This document shows, piece by piece, positions 32,982-44,355 of a stretch of DNA of 64,000 nucleotides. The stretch is from positions 2,852,001 to 2,916,000 of the forward strand of contig AP026544.2 of the NCBI GenBank assembly GCA_026075535.2. The letters are read 5' to 3'. The notes under the pieces were generated by a model. It did not search any database. It worked only from the letters and a program-made list of their open reading frames with translations, and was not told where the DNA came from. A program made the translations under genes and the position numbers. Source of the stretch: Tricholoma matsutake. Taxonomy: Eukaryota; Basidiomycota; Agaricomycetes; Agaricales; Tricholomataceae. Positions within the stretch are counted from its first letter, which is position 1, and each line of letters begins with the position of its first letter.

Positions 32982-33700
32982 GCTTCCTCGTTCTTGTTCG
33001 GTCCATGCAAAACCTGTTTTGTGATTTCGAATAAAATTGTGCATAAGCTTTTGTTCTTCTGGCCATAGAAAATTGCCAGAATGGTTTTTGTCAATAATAG
33101 CTTTGCATTCAAGTGTATATTGGGGAGAAGGGACAAACAATTGGGGGTGAGGATTGAATTTTGGCATTTGCTTGAGGGGGTCACCAGTGATTGTTCGAAT
33201 GATGCAAAATTGATCGGGTAGTTCAGTAATAACTGGCCAAACTTTCTGTGCAACTGATTTGTATTTCTCCTTCGATGCTGCGAAGGTTGGGTATATAGAG
33301 TCGATTGACGAGACGTGGGGAGGGGAAATGATAGCAAAGTCGTGCATAGAGGTGGCCATCGGGCCCAATAAAGATGTTGCATACTGGCAACTAGCCATTA
33401 AATATAAGTTTGCAAGGATCAAAGAAAAGGAAAAAGGGTTCGAAGAGTTCAAGGAGTCAATATCGGGAATAATCGCAGTGTGCTCAATAGTTATAGAGGA
33501 ATTAGAATGGTCGAAAGAAATAATGAGGGCGCACTGGTTATTCTCTGAGATTTTATCCTCTAGTTGCAAAAATCCTCGCAAACTACTCTTCTTCATCAAT
33601 TAGATTGGGGAATAGTCAGAGTAGCACAGGATCGTGTTGAGTTCAGATTGAATATAGTTATTGTCTGCGCTTTGTGTCAATAATTCTTGACCATACTCTC
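32982..33700 (-). pseudogene. Gyp-C pol, N-terminal part
   Basis: The frame 33599-32982 carries the leader of a Gyp-C-type pol: ASCQYATSLLGPMATSMHDF, EKYKSVAQKVWPVI, FNPHPQLFVPS and finally NHKTGFAWTEQERGS, where Gyp-D interrupts. The next residues (FRPNFFPP) are found at 25958. It links gag-protease to RT. A frame break around 33600-33720 separates it from the protease. Confidence 0.85.
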
Positions 33701-35932
33701 TGTGAGAATGTCAAATGGTCATCCGAGCAGAATGTCGTATGCTGGATCGCAGATGATGTGTATCTGCATATAGAGAGTGATGCTACCAACTTTGCAAGGT
33801 ATGTTCCATGCCAAACCTAGACTCTGGTCAATACCACCGTTAGCCGATTGCAGAGGGATGTGTATCAAAGGATCATATGCGAGACCGAGTTCATGACAGA
33901 CTTCTTCCGACATTGCGATGATTGATGAACCTGGATCGACTACGCTTTCAACTGGATTTCTTCCATTGACATTCATAATAACCGATCTAATAGAATGCGA
34001 TTCCTTCGCTGCGATAAAAGGTTTGGGTATTTCTCCAGGGTGAAGACTGCTAATATAGGTTTTGTAAGGGTTGTCAATTATGAATATGTCATTGTGAAGG
34101 AGATTTGTAGCATTATTTCCTTTGGGTTGTTGGGTACAACACACAGTGACCTGTTCTTTCCATTTCATACGAACTTTGGGTGATAGTGAAAGTAATTCTT
34201 TGGGGGTTAGAGTGATAATTGGTGTTTTCATCAATCGAGTGAAGACGTCTTCAGTGATTTTGTCCTTTTGAATGGGAGCTTGGGTATGGTATGATGCGCC
34301 ATCTTTCACTTTGCCTGTCGATGCGAAGTTGCATTTGTGAGGAGGTAGGTACAAGTTTTCTTTAGCACCATTGTAGGGATGTATTACCGGTTGTGATGAT
34401 TGCTCAGAGGTCGAAGATGGTGCCGTATTCAAAGTAGGTGGGTTGGTCGCTGTGGACGATATTGATGGTGCCGGTAGTTTCAGGATGAATTGTTTGACCA
34501 TTGCAGGGATCAAGGGCCATGAGGTAGGAGCTGCTGGCACATTTGGATCAGTTCGCATAAAAGGTCTACCACTTCGCAAAGCATATATCTCTTGTTCAAG
34601 TTGTGTGATACAATCTTTGGCCGTTGTGGATAAGTCGTTAATTTGGTAAACACCCCTGGATGACATCGAAGAAACTGTTGAAGGTGCAATATTATACATT
34701 AGCAAAGGGGTAAGGTTAGATGGAGGGTTTTGTTGAGTCCATTTGTCAATCCTGTCCTTGATAAAATGACCAGGGATGCTTCGAGGAGTGAATTGACCAT
34801 TTGGGAGAATGATTTTGCCTTCTGTGTTCTTCTTACACTTTCCTTCATTGATATAAGACTGGCAAACCAAGCAGTCACTAATAAAATGTCCTGTAAGCCC
34901 ACAAAAGATGCAAACTAATGTTTCGAGCTGGTCCAAATGAAATTGGCTGTTAGGTCGAGTAGTGTTCGTGGTCTTTGAACCTGCTAAAGCTGTTACAAGA
35001 GTGGCTGCGAATTTCTCAAGGATTGCCATAAGGTATTCCGATTTAATTTGGGGCAAAGATGTCGATGTTGTTGGGATTGCCAAAGGTGCTGAAGAATGCA
35101 AACTAAGTAGCAATGTCAAATGCGAGCCGATAGATCCTGCTAAAATGAATTTTGCCACTGCGTGAATATTGTCAAGTGGGTAGGGGTCATCAGGGTAGTG
35201 ATCAGGGAGTTTTAGTTCAAGTTGTCAAGCAATTCTAGCCCATAAGCCTGGTTGGAAACCCCAGATGAAGGCTCTGCTTTGTTCCGCATTGGAAATCCTG
35301 CCTTTAGTAGATAGAAACTTTGTAATGTTATAGAATGACCGATAGTATAATCCCAAATCACTCGTGTTGTAAATACCTATGTGAAGTTGTTTGCCGACGA
35401 GTTTGTCCATGTCTGAAATTGACCATTTCCGATTGTCTTCGGAACCGGGGTAAAATTGGTGAATCACAATGCGAAAGTTCTGGAACAAAATGCTGGCATC
35501 ATATTCTGGAATCGATTCCCAGAGTTCGGAAGTGTCAATATCGAGGTAGCAACAAGTGTGCTTCTTCATATCCTCTGAGTTCATGACGTTGCATGCTGAG
35601 AAAAGCAATTCAAGCTTGTTAAAGTATCTGCAAAGTTCTTGCAGCTGGGTAGGGTCAAATTTTGGAGCCATGGAATGACCATGAGCTGGCATTGTTGCTT
35701 GCATAGTCATGAATGCAATGTTTCTAGGAGTAGGGGTTGAAACTTGTGTGAATGATGGTAGAGGAGTTGAAGTTGATGGTAGAGGAGTTGAAGTTGTTGG
35801 AAGGATGAATGAAGATGTAGATGACGAAGACAAAGAAGTAGAAGATGATGTTGAGGGCAATGATATTGGTGAAGGGAATAGTCGTCTATGAGTCGATTCT
35901 GCTTCAGAAACAGGTATAAGAATATCTCCCAA
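33701..35932 (-). pseudogene. Gyp-C gag and aspartic protease
   Basis: 35932-35225 encodes a Ser-rich leader with a repeated TSTPLPS motif and a capsid-like region (HGHSMAPKFDPTQLQELCRY, YPGSEDNRKWSISDMDKLV). A stop/shift near 35225 is followed by a 479-codon frame (35158-33719). That frame holds the CCHC knuckle CIFCGLTGHFISDC (about 34878-34916), a long linker, and a protease with VVDPGSSIIAMSEEV (about 33940) instead of D-[ST]-G, ending DPAYDILLG. Gag capsid and protease are thus in one near-continuous ORF. Confidence 0.87.
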
Positions 35933-36041
35933 TTGTTCAAGAGATTCAAAGGTGTGACAAGTGTCAATTTGTAGGTTTCTAGCTTGTGTTGGCCTAAGCT
36001 GGGAGATTCAAGATGGATTAGGTGATGAAATGATTTAGAAA

Positions 36042-36063
36042 CCCCTCATGGTGGGCTCCAAAA
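36042..36063 (-). promoter_or_regulatory. Primer-binding-site candidate of Gyp-C
   Basis: The minus strand reads TTT then TGGAGCCCACCA right after the LTR. The same sequence and 3-nt spacing occur at 1828-1841 and 44046-44061. The TGG start suggests tRNA priming; I cannot name the tRNA. Confidence 0.65.
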
Positions 36064-37232
36064 TGATGATACTCAACCAGGAAACCCAAACAAAACCCAC
36101 AATAAGGGCTCAAATGGTATAACACTAGTTAGAGGAAGGTTGCAAGGTGGTCCTAAATATCACCGCTGTAAACCAGGGGTATGAAAACAACTCTAAAGGC
36201 TGTGCAAAGAGGTGCAAAGAGGTGCAAAGAGATGTGATGAGGTGTGATGAAGTTCAAAGAGGTGCAAAGAGGTTCGATGAGGTTCGATGAGGTTCAAAAG
36301 TATTCAAAGCACTGCAATGATGTTTGAGAGAAGTTCGATAACAATTGAGGGCATACAAAGTGCTGTGATAACGTTCGAGGGAAATTTAATGAAGTTCAAA
36401 GAGGTGCAATAAAGTTCAAAGGCCTTTATAGAAGATGAAGACGCCTTCGATGGTGGCTGAGGATAGACTATGAGGATGTAGAAAGGTGTCTAGAGAGGAT
36501 AGACAATATGCAATAGTTTTGAGAAGCTAGTGTGAGGAGTTCAAGGAAATTCGGCATAAAACACTGAATTTTGGGACTAAGTTGAGATGCTTGGACTCAA
36601 GAGAATAGCTCTTAAATCAGACAATTGGTGTGAGAGGACGATGTATTCTGTCTTTCTAAGTAGCTAGTACAAGGCTATATATGTTTGGGAGAAGTGATAC
36701 TAAAAATAAAATAAAACATGAGGAATACATGAGGCAAGATATCAAACAATAGAGAATCTTTGCAAATCATAGAATAAATGAAAGGATATAAGAAGGGAAA
36801 CATCTAGAGGTATGATATATCACTGGTACCTGTCCCCATTGATCCAATATATCATCAAGATGTCAAACCGCCACAATCGTGTCCTAAAATCTCATCGTTG
36901 TGTCTCCTCATGTCCGGTGGTGCTTGATATGCAATGCACTAACTCCTACAAGGTGTGCTGCATGTATCCAAAGGGCAGTGTGATAGGTGTATGGCAGCCG
37001 AAGGTGTTCAAAGTGCTGCGATATTGTTCGAAGTTGTTTGAGATTGTTCAAAGTGGTTCTAAGTCGGTCAAAGTTGATTGAAGTGGTTCTAAGTCAGCCA
37101 AAGTTGATTGAAGTTGATCAAAATAGTATTGGAGTGGTGTCGCGGTGTTCGTAGGGGTTGGGAGCATGTGTTTTGATGTGTTGATACCTCTGGAGACATT
37201 CCCAGAGCTTAGAGCACACAGTGGACCTATCA
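36064..37232 (-). repeat. 5' LTR of Gyp-C
   Basis: A 1169-bp LTR-X copy, TGATAGGTCC at 37232 and ATCATCA at 36064 on the minus strand. Confidence 0.9.
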
Positions 37233-37240
37233 TCGTGCAT

Positions 37241-37700
37241 CATGGCCAAGTGCAAAGCAAGTCTTACATCCCTCTCCTCTGACCCTGAGACAATCAAAGT
37301 CCTCCATTCAAAACTTGCTAAGGCTGAAGGGAAGAAAGCTGTGAAAAAGTTAAAAACTTGTGTTACCAAGCCCAAGTCAGTCGGTGGAAAGAGAACAAAG
37401 CAGGTTGCAGACAACAGCAGGTCTGATGAAGAGGAGAACATAGACCCTTCTGGAGGAAAACAGATGATCCTTGTAAAGTATGTCTATCAAAGTTCATTAC
37501 CATTTCCACTTGACAACCATTTGCAGTTGGTCAGACAAATCACCCTATTACTTAACAATACAGGATGGTGGCGCAATGCTTCAACAAGCTTGTCGAAGCA
37601 GCCAGGGGTCACCTGAAGATATGCATGGAAGATCACTGGTTCTGAATACTTCATGGAGAACCAAATATAGCTGTTCCCCAGACTTCTTGATCTCCCTTCT
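37241..37700 (+). CDS. Hypothetical gene, first exons
   Basis: A lysine-rich N-terminus starts at ATG 37241 and runs to about 37478 (KLAKAEGKKAVKKLKT, SDEEENIDPSGGKQM). A good intron GTATGT ... TTGCAG (about 37479-37526) joins to WSDKSPYYLTIQDGGAM. That segment has the look of a short DNA-binding-like domain found in unclassified basidiomycete proteins, but I do not recognise it securely. Beyond about 37700 the frame is uncertain. The minus strand at 37859-37581 also reads like protein (acidic, then HAVLKALAGVHAKRYNEERR), so the strand of this locus is not settled. It abuts the Gyp-C LTR. Confidence 0.35.
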
Positions 37701-37859
37701 CTCTTCATTGTACCGTTTTGCATGTACTCCAGCAAGAGCCTTGAGAACTGCATGGCTCAGGGGTGAGTCACCATTGAACAAGTCATCATTATCATCATCT
37801 CCCTCTCCCCCATTCATGTCCAATTCTGAGTCTGAATTGTTGCCAAGATCAGCCTCCAC
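37581..37859 (-). CDS. Alternative hypothetical ORF, acidic
   Basis: A 92-codon frame with an acidic start (NNSDSELDMNGGEGDDDNDD) followed by a helical, charged segment (AVLKALAGVHAKRYNEERRE). It overlaps the plus-strand gene above; only one of the two can be the real product. No known domain recognised. Confidence 0.3.
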   Translation of the reverse strand: MEADLGNNSDSELDMNGGEGDDDNDDLFNGDSPLSHAVLKALAGVHAKRYNEERREIKKSGEQLYLVLHEVFRTSDLPCISSGDPWLLRQAC

Positions 37860-38789
37860 CTCAGTAATAAGCTGAACAAGGAAGTCTCAAAGCAATGCAT
37901 CTGTAGCCAGTTGTCTCTCTGTCCTGCGAGGCATAGATTTGATCTTGATCTCTGATCATTTATTTCAATGTCTGCTTGGCTGAACTTGGTCTGAACTCAG
38001 GATTACTTGGGGGTGTCAAGCCAAACCCTGATTTTGATTGATTTCGGGGGAAAAAGGAACAAACTCAAAATTGAACTCAGCCCTGAAATCAGCCTGAACA
38101 TGCTGATGAACGTAGGTCTGCATTCCCCTAATGGACTCCAGGTTTGATTTTGACAATGCCCATAAGGCCCAATTTTTGATGGATGGACATGAGTGCTCAT
38201 TTGTCATCAGGAGTCCATTTGAACAACCTCATTGCTGATTCTGGAATTACAGAAGTTCGAGATCAGTTGGGAGGATTGCTTAAGATGAGCCTCAAACACA
38301 CATCTCTGTTATATCTAGTAAGAGTTCATATGATTCACAGAGACAACCTCATTGGGAGGAGATGTTTACAGTCAAGCTTCACCCTGATTTACCAAGATGG
38401 TCAAAAGAACAGCAATGGAGGGAGAATTTCAGGAGGCTGTTTTCACTGTGCAAGGGGTGTTAACGGAGTTGCAGTTGCCACCTTTGGAAAAAATCCCCAA
38501 GTACGTGAGCCTGCACTGGTGGTAATGACACTTACCATTCACAGTATGCAGCCAGCCAAATATCAATACCTTCAACAATCAGTCACAGTAGGTGGCTTGA
38601 ACACCCCTTTTTTTGACAATGTGGTGGTGGCAGTTAATGAAGTATATGGTATGTTTGACTGTGCATTTACCCAAGGCATGTTGAGTCCCTGGGTTCTGAC
38701 AGAATCACACAGTCTGTCACTTGAAGCGTCCAATCACTATTTCATGCCTGCAAAACCAGGGTTGCACTTGGAGAGCATTCCATTTCAAG

Positions 38790-40243
38790 TAGTGTTTGAA
38801 GGTCTGGTTCATCAAACCAGAAAAAAACCAAAACCAAACCGGACTGAACTGCAGTCCAGTTCTTTTGCGGTTGCGGTTGCCCTAGTTTTTGTATGGCAGC
38901 AGTTGCAGTTTCATAAATTTGTATATTTATTTGGAACTGACAAAAGTCAGTTCCAACCAGTTGTAACTGGTTATACACATAGTATTACATTACTATACTA
39001 TAAAGTTAAATAAATTGAAAATGGGATGAGCCCAAGGACAAAAGAACTAAGAAAGTGAGTGTTTAAATACCCTGTGGGTGTGCACAGACCATTTGATCAT
39101 GTTTGTGCACCCAAATGAAAATGTGGTGCCACTTTCATTTCCACTCCCATGCTACATCAACATCAACAACCACCCCTCTGCCTCCTTCTAGCACCACCAC
39201 CCCATCAACGCCTGTTCCCCCCATCAGATAATGTTCTCAAGCAGGAGCCCAAACAATGATAGCTGTCATTTGGGCTGCAGGTAATGTTTTATCACATTCT
39301 TTTTCAACTAACTAATCTTTTCCTCTCTTTTTTAGGCTCTAACTATATTGTGACAATGAGATGGCACCAACACAGCCCCCACATCCACCTTCATATGCCA
39401 CTGCTGTGAGCCCCTGCTTGCAGGGTGGAAGATGGAGCAATAATACAGCAGCCCAAGCTGAATGAACAAACAAAATTGGTCCAAATGATGACTGGTGTTG
39501 TTTGGGCCCCAGGTATGTTCGAATATTTCTTCTATTTTTCAACTAACTAACCTTCCCTCTTTCATTATCAGGTTCTTACTGGTAGCAATGGAGCCTGAAC
39601 CAAGAAACACCCCACACCTGTGCCCTACACCACTGCTGTGAGCATCTGCTCGCAGGGTGGTAACAGGGTCCTGTTTCTACACAGCAACAGCAGCCACAAC
39701 AACTCACCAACACCTCCACCCTGCCTGCAAGCCCCTGCTCGTAGGGGGAGTGGGGCTGTTGACACCAATGCCACATCACAGCACCACACCTAACGACAGC
39801 GATGGTGATGCTGACAATGACAATGCCAACACCAATGCTGACAACGCCAATGCCAATGCCAACAACAACAACAATGATGACGATGATGGTCAACAGCTGC
39901 CCCCCTGCCCTCACACCAAACATGAGGTGGCAGGGGCTGTTTTCATTTTCTATTTATTATTTACATGTGTGCTTGCCCCCTCACAGGCCCCTGCTTTAGT
40001 TTACTTTTAGAATTGTATTTATTATATATACTAATGTCAGTTTAGATGGACCTAAGTGAGTAGGCAACTGGTTGTGACCAAACCGGTCACAAACAGTAGT
40101 CAGACTGGACTGGACCACTATGAACCGGTTTTGTGTAGTTCAGTCCAGTTTTATGTAGACTTTGAATGTAATGCAACCAGTTTCGGTTCTGGTTTTGTTC
40201 CAAAGTGGAAAAAAACTGGACTGAACTGGACCTTCAAACACTA
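38790..40243. mobile_element. hAT-1, 1454-bp non-autonomous hAT-type element
   Basis: It is flanked by the exact 8-bp duplication atttcaag (38782-38789, 40244-40251). The inverted ends read TAGTGTTTGAAGGTC and match hAT-2. Subterminal zones (38800-38960 and 40060-40235) are crowded with ccagtcc, accggt and ccagttg motifs, plausible transposase-binding repeats. The interior has no transposase. It carries two copies of a module of about 235 bp and a low-complexity ORF (39657-40010) with an Asn/Asp/Ala repeat. Confidence 0.92.
39260..39660 (+). repeat. Tandem intron-exon module inside hAT-1
   Basis: Two copies of a unit of about 235 bp. Each has an intron-like segment starting after ttgggc..cag (GTAATG at about 39281; GTATGT at about 39512), the branch-like aactaac, and an acceptor tttag or tatcag. 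Each is followed by a similar exon with ccactgctgtgagc and gcagggtgg. This looks like a captured and duplicated gene fragment. Confidence 0.6.
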
Positions 40244-40433
40244 ATTTCAAGAGAACATTGATCCTTCTGGTTTGCTCACTAAGATATTGGCTTCTTTGGG
40301 GGCTCAGTGCACAGTGGCTAGTGTTGCCATGGCTCAGCTGCATTTTTTTGCTACTTTGGGAAATAAAATAGCTAAAATTCTGAAAATATTTAAAGACCTA
40401 GATCACATGATAAGCTGAGGGGTCCTCTGCCAA

Positions 40434-41010
40434 CTCTAAGCGATCTGACCACTGGTTCCCACATTATTTAAGCAGCTTGGATGGTGGCTTGCTAAGCCAC
40501 ATTTTAAGCCACTTATCACTTTTGTCATCAGACATCTCTCAACTCATATAAATGCTCGCCAAACTTCCCACAAAAAAACATTTCCAATGATCAAGATTCA
40601 ATGTTACAAGTTTACATGTTTTAGAAATCTACTACATGCCAAGGCATAATTACAAGGTAAAAGTCTACAAGATAGCAGGTATTTGTACAAGTCTACTGTG
40701 CACACTAAGGCATAATCTTAAGTCTACAAATCTACTACACACCAAGGCATGGTTCTGAGTTGTTAAGTCCAAAATTACTGCAAAATCTGGTTCTCATGAG
40801 CCTCTTCCGCTAATACTGTTTCACTTTCAACATGATTTTCAATCTGTCGCTAGCTCCCCACCACAAAAACCTCATCTTCCACCCTTTTCAAGGGGTATCC
40901 CCAAGATCAATCAATGCTGCGAGTATATATAAATTTTACAAGTTCACTATGTGCTGAGGCATAGTTTCAAGTTTTACAAGTCTACCAGCTACACACCAAG
41001 GCATAGTATC
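40434..41010. repeat. Degenerate tandem repeats
   Basis: The phrases aagtctacaa, (ca)ccaaggcata and gttgttaagt-caaaattactgcaaaat recur from about 40610 to 41010 and again after 41412 (for example 40757-40830 against 41419-41480). No ORF. The original unit is hard to define by eye. Confidence 0.5.
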
Positions 41011-41411
41011 TGTTAGGGCAACACCCACTATCTGCTAGCTAAGACCATGCAGGTTCTCTCTACAAGAAGGGGGTGGAATCTGTGCTCGTGATGGGGAACT
41101 GATGGTTTTGATGCAAGGGGTTATTAATAGATGAGTTTGTTGACAAAGGCCTTTCACACTGAAAATGTAGGTGGAATACCTAAGAGAACACAACTAGGGT
41201 CCCCTAGGCATATATTTAGGGTTTATATACTATGTTACATATATTGTACATTGTTGTTACTGACGCACTCGTACATGCGCATACATTTTGATGCGTGCAA
41301 AATAAAATTCTCACGCTATCAAAATGTAGCGTCATTTGGTGTCATGTAGCATAATTCAACATAATAAAATGAAAATGAAAGTTTATTAGGTAATGGGGTG
41401 GTTTCCTGACA
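41011..41411 (-). repeat. Solo LTR with TSD
   Basis: 401 bp with ends TGTCAGGAAA ... CCCTAACA on the minus strand and the exact 5-bp duplication gtatc (41006-41010, 41412-41416). A TATA box (GTATATAAACCC on the minus strand) near 41220-41235 supports this orientation. The flanks rejoin into a continuous repeat unit, showing a clean insertion followed by LTR-LTR recombination. It does not match the other LTRs in the window. Confidence 0.87.
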
Positions 41412-41416
41412 GTATC

Positions 41417-42329
41417 AAGTTGTTAAGTACCAAATTACTACAAAATTGGGTCCTCGGGGCCCACTACTGCTGATATCCTTCTTTTTTGACAAGACTCTTC
41501 CATTCTCCACATTGACCTCGCTTTTCACTCTTTATTCGAGTTTTATTTTACAAAACTATCTTTGCTTCACACTTTCCTCTGTGAGGCTGATTTGTAATTG
41601 CTTGCCAAGAGTAAACCTGGTGTTGCTCTTGCCTTCTCAGGCCTAATGTTTGCTTGCAACAACCCAAGTGCACATGAAATCTCCATGCCGTCTCTGACTT
41701 ATTGATATGGCTCAGCATTTGACATGAATTATCTATTCTATGCCCACACCATGCTCACCAAATGCCCCACTTTTCAAGGGCAAGTACGTCAATGACTTTT
41801 TGGACTCACTCAAAATGTTAGCAGCCCATGCTCTTGTCGACCTTAGCAATCTTCCAAACGAAAATACACTCACCACTGCCCATGGACAACAATTTAGCTC
41901 TCCTTCAGAAGGAATTCGATGAATGCAACATCTCCAGGAGAATGATAAGGATTTCACAAGCAACATTGACAAAAGTGACTTAGAGCTATCAGAAGCTGAT
42001 TACTGCACGATGCCATGGAAGTCAAAGAAAAGCATAAAGTATAGAGCTAATGAACGTAATAAATTTGGTGCATAACATTCATGACTCCTATATTCCACAC
42101 TTGTCATCGACTGGTTAACTCTCATTGGATTCTTGTGAAAAAAAAATATTTAATGATCGATTGCTCAAATAGACACCTGTGAGCCATTTTAAGAAAATCA
42201 CAAGTGTTTTGGAGTCCAGGGATAGTAACTCCCCTCTTTGCCTTGAGTGATTTATAAATTCCTAGATGCATTGTTTCTCCTCAAACAATTATTAAGATGC
42301 CCAACACAGCAGTGACTCACACAAGAGTA
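41417..42329 (+). other. Unassigned region with a gag-like scrap
   Basis: The frame 41740-41922 reads PNAPLFKGKYVNDFLDSLKM, which resembles the start of retroelement Gag proteins of this kingdom (a 'KFKGKxVxDFL' block). It is short, followed by stops, and not linked to the copia RT that starts about 42330. The rest shows no gene. Confidence 0.4.
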
Positions 42330-42775
42330 TCTTTTCCATATTAAGCATGATGAGACTGGGAAGGCTGTCATGTGGAAGGTCTGTCTGGTTTTCAAGGGTT
42401 TTGAACAAATCTATGGCAAAGACTATACTAAGACTACCTCACTGACTGCACGCATGAAATTGTGGAGGATACTCTTTATTTAGCAGCATCCCTTGGTTGG
42501 GATGCACAACAGATAGATGTCAAAACGGCATTCCTCTATGGGTTATTGCTGGATGACAAAGTGCAATACATGGAACAACCTGCTGGATTTCAGAAACCTG
42601 GTAAAGAGGACTGGATTTGGCAACTACAACACAGTTTGTATGGTATGAAACAAAGTGGGCGGATATGGAATCAAACCCTCAACACCCAAATGATTGATTG
42701 GGGGTTCACTTGTTTATCTTGTGAATCCTGCATGTACTACTGCAAGTCCAACTCAAGGACTATTATCGCAGCTGT
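42330..42775 (+). pseudogene. Ty1/copia reverse transcriptase, first part (Cop-F)
   Basis: The frame reads FHIKHDETGKAVMWKV, GFEQIYGKDYTKTTSLTARM, then after a stop near 42481 AASLGWDAQQIDVKTAFLYG, QPAGFQKPGKEDWIWQL and HSLYGMKQSGRIWNQTL. These are the diagnostic RT blocks of copia elements (DVKTAFL and YGLKQ). It stops at SRTIIAAV, where the gag-only element is inserted. The continuation is at 47566. Integrase and gag upstream are missing. Confidence 0.9.
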
Positions 42776-44045
42776 TGATAGGTCCACCTTGTTGTTCAAG
42801 CTCAAAAAACACATCCACAAACCCCTCCAAAGCTCTACAAACCTCTACAAAGTCACAAAAATGCTTTGAAACTCTTCACAACACCTCGAAATTCTTTGTA
42901 TGCCTTTGGCTGCCATAATACAATTTGCCCGACCTTCGCACAGCTCAGGATATACACTTGGAACACCGTCGATGGGTTCCAAACCAGTTTTGAGCAATAT
43001 TGCAGTGATATCGGCCTTTGAACAAGTCCGATATTTCCTTGACTGACTTCAAAAATCATCAAACATTGAAAATCAACATCGGACACTATATCACTATCCA
43101 AATGGTCATTGCACACATGCCAGACATATCCCCTACCATTGTCGAACAATATCGCACTGATTTCAGGCCACAAACAAAGTCCAAAGAAACTTCAAAAAAC
43201 CTCAAACCTCGAAAAACATCTTTGGACACAGTATCTCCTATTCGAACGATCTTCGGACACATGCTGGACACATGGGACACTATCTCAAGTATATTGAACA
43301 CATTTCAACTGCATGTGCATGCATACAATCCGCTTGAAGCAGTTTCCAATGTTTTATTCAATTTATAACAAGGACAGTCTGCTTTTAGCTATTCTTTCTT
43401 ATTATTTCTTCATCATGTGTTATGTTCACCCTTTCTAGTCTCACTTTATTGTTCTGATATACTTCTATTATCTTTTGCTTCGAGTTTTCCACATGTTTGC
43501 CTCATGTTCTCTAGCCTTTTTAGGTAGTTTCTTTATTTTATATAAAAAGATGTACTAGATACAAAGAAAAACAAGAAAATTGTCATCTTCCTCCCAGATC
43601 ACAGTGATTTGAGAATTCAGTTTAGTTTTATTCAGTCTGAAGTTTGGTGTTTTATGCTAAACTTCCTCAAAATTCCTTGAAAATCTTCGAATTACTCTAT
43701 TTTCACTCTCATTTCCCTCGATTCGCCTTTGTTTCACTTCTATTACTCGTCTAGTCCCCTGATCTTGTGTCTGAACATATTTGCACACTCGAAATTCCTT
43801 GAAACGTCTTCAAAAAAACCTCAAAAACTAATGCAACGTCTCAAAAATCATCACAACTCCTCAAAATTCCTCAAAACACATTCTTTTAGCTTCGAACTGC
43901 TTTGACAAGCAGTTGTTTTATGACTATTTGATGGTCAGTCTGACAGGTGACATCTAGAGGGCCTCACATCCTTCCTCTGACTTGTGTTATACCATCCAAA
44001 GCCATTTAGTAGGTTTTGTTTGGGTTTCCGGGTTGAGCATCATCA
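42776..44045 (+). repeat. 5' LTR-Y of the gag-only element
   Basis: 1270 bp, TGATAGGTCCACCTTG ... GAGCATCATCA. Matches 46276-47565, 16056-17192 and, inverted, 3284-4447. Confidence 0.9.
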
Positions 44046-44067
44046 TTTTGGAGCCCACCACAAGGGC
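44046..44067 (+). promoter_or_regulatory. Primer-binding-site candidate of the gag-only element
   Basis: TTT then TGGAGCCCACCACAAGG, the same site and spacing as in Gyp-A and Gyp-C. Confidence 0.65.
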
Positions 44068-44355
44068 TTTCTAGATCAGTTCACCGTTGGACCTCCCCAC
44101 CTTTCCACCACCATTTTTTTTGGCCTTTGGGTGAAGGAAGCTCGATGATTTCGATTTCACATTGAACTCATAGCACCTCCAACCCTCCTGAACAACCAGG
44201 AGATCTCAATACAGTATCTCGACCATCAATAATATCATTTTGCACTCTTTTGCCCTTCGCATTTACTATTTCACTACTGTCTTTGACTTCGAAACACATG
44301 AAACCCAATATCGCATGAATTTTGACTTCGCAGCCCCCCGAAATCTACTTCAAAC

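Larger units (their letters stand above)
20134..37232 (-). mobile_element. Gyp-C, large Ty3/gypsy element interrupted by Gyp-D
   Basis: LTRs lie at 20134-21232 and 36064-37232 (TGATAGGTCC ... ATCATCA on the minus strand). The sense order is gag-protease (35932-33719), pol (33700-32982, continuing 25958-22984), then an opposite-strand gene (21387-22724) before the 3' LTR. Without Gyp-D the element is about 10.1 kb. The polypurine tract reads AAGGGGGAGGA just before 21232; the primer-site candidate TGGAGCCCACC lies 3 nt inside the 5' LTR. I found no matching TSD (left flank gtcac, right flank tcgtg), so the two ends may come from different insertions. It is decayed, with an RT active-site mutation. 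Confidence 0.9.
38183..40433 (+). pseudogene. Unrecognised gene interrupted by hAT-1
   Basis: An open frame from 38183 runs into hAT-1 at 38790. Removing hAT-1 and one copy of its 8-bp TSD continues it without a stop: ...HLESIPFQ joins ENIDPSGLLTKILASLG... and ends at a stop near 40420. The joined product would be about 260 residues. The region ASNHYFMPAKPGLHL and IDPSGLLTKI looks like a conserved fold, but I cannot name a family. Because excision restores the frame exactly, this was coding (or recently coding) when hAT-1 arrived. It may be a host gene or part of a larger transposon. Confidence 0.5.

Noticed and set aside
33259..33603. 114-codon plus-strand ORF
   Set aside because: Shadow of the Gyp-C pol leader, which is recognisable on the minus strand.
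37581..38036. Assigning this locus to a known transposase
   Set aside because: Both strands read partly like protein and neither shows a motif I can name, so no function is claimed.
39657..40010. 117-codon ORF in hAT-1 as a transposase
   Set aside because: Low-complexity Asn/Asp/Ala repeats with no catalytic or zinc-finger signature.
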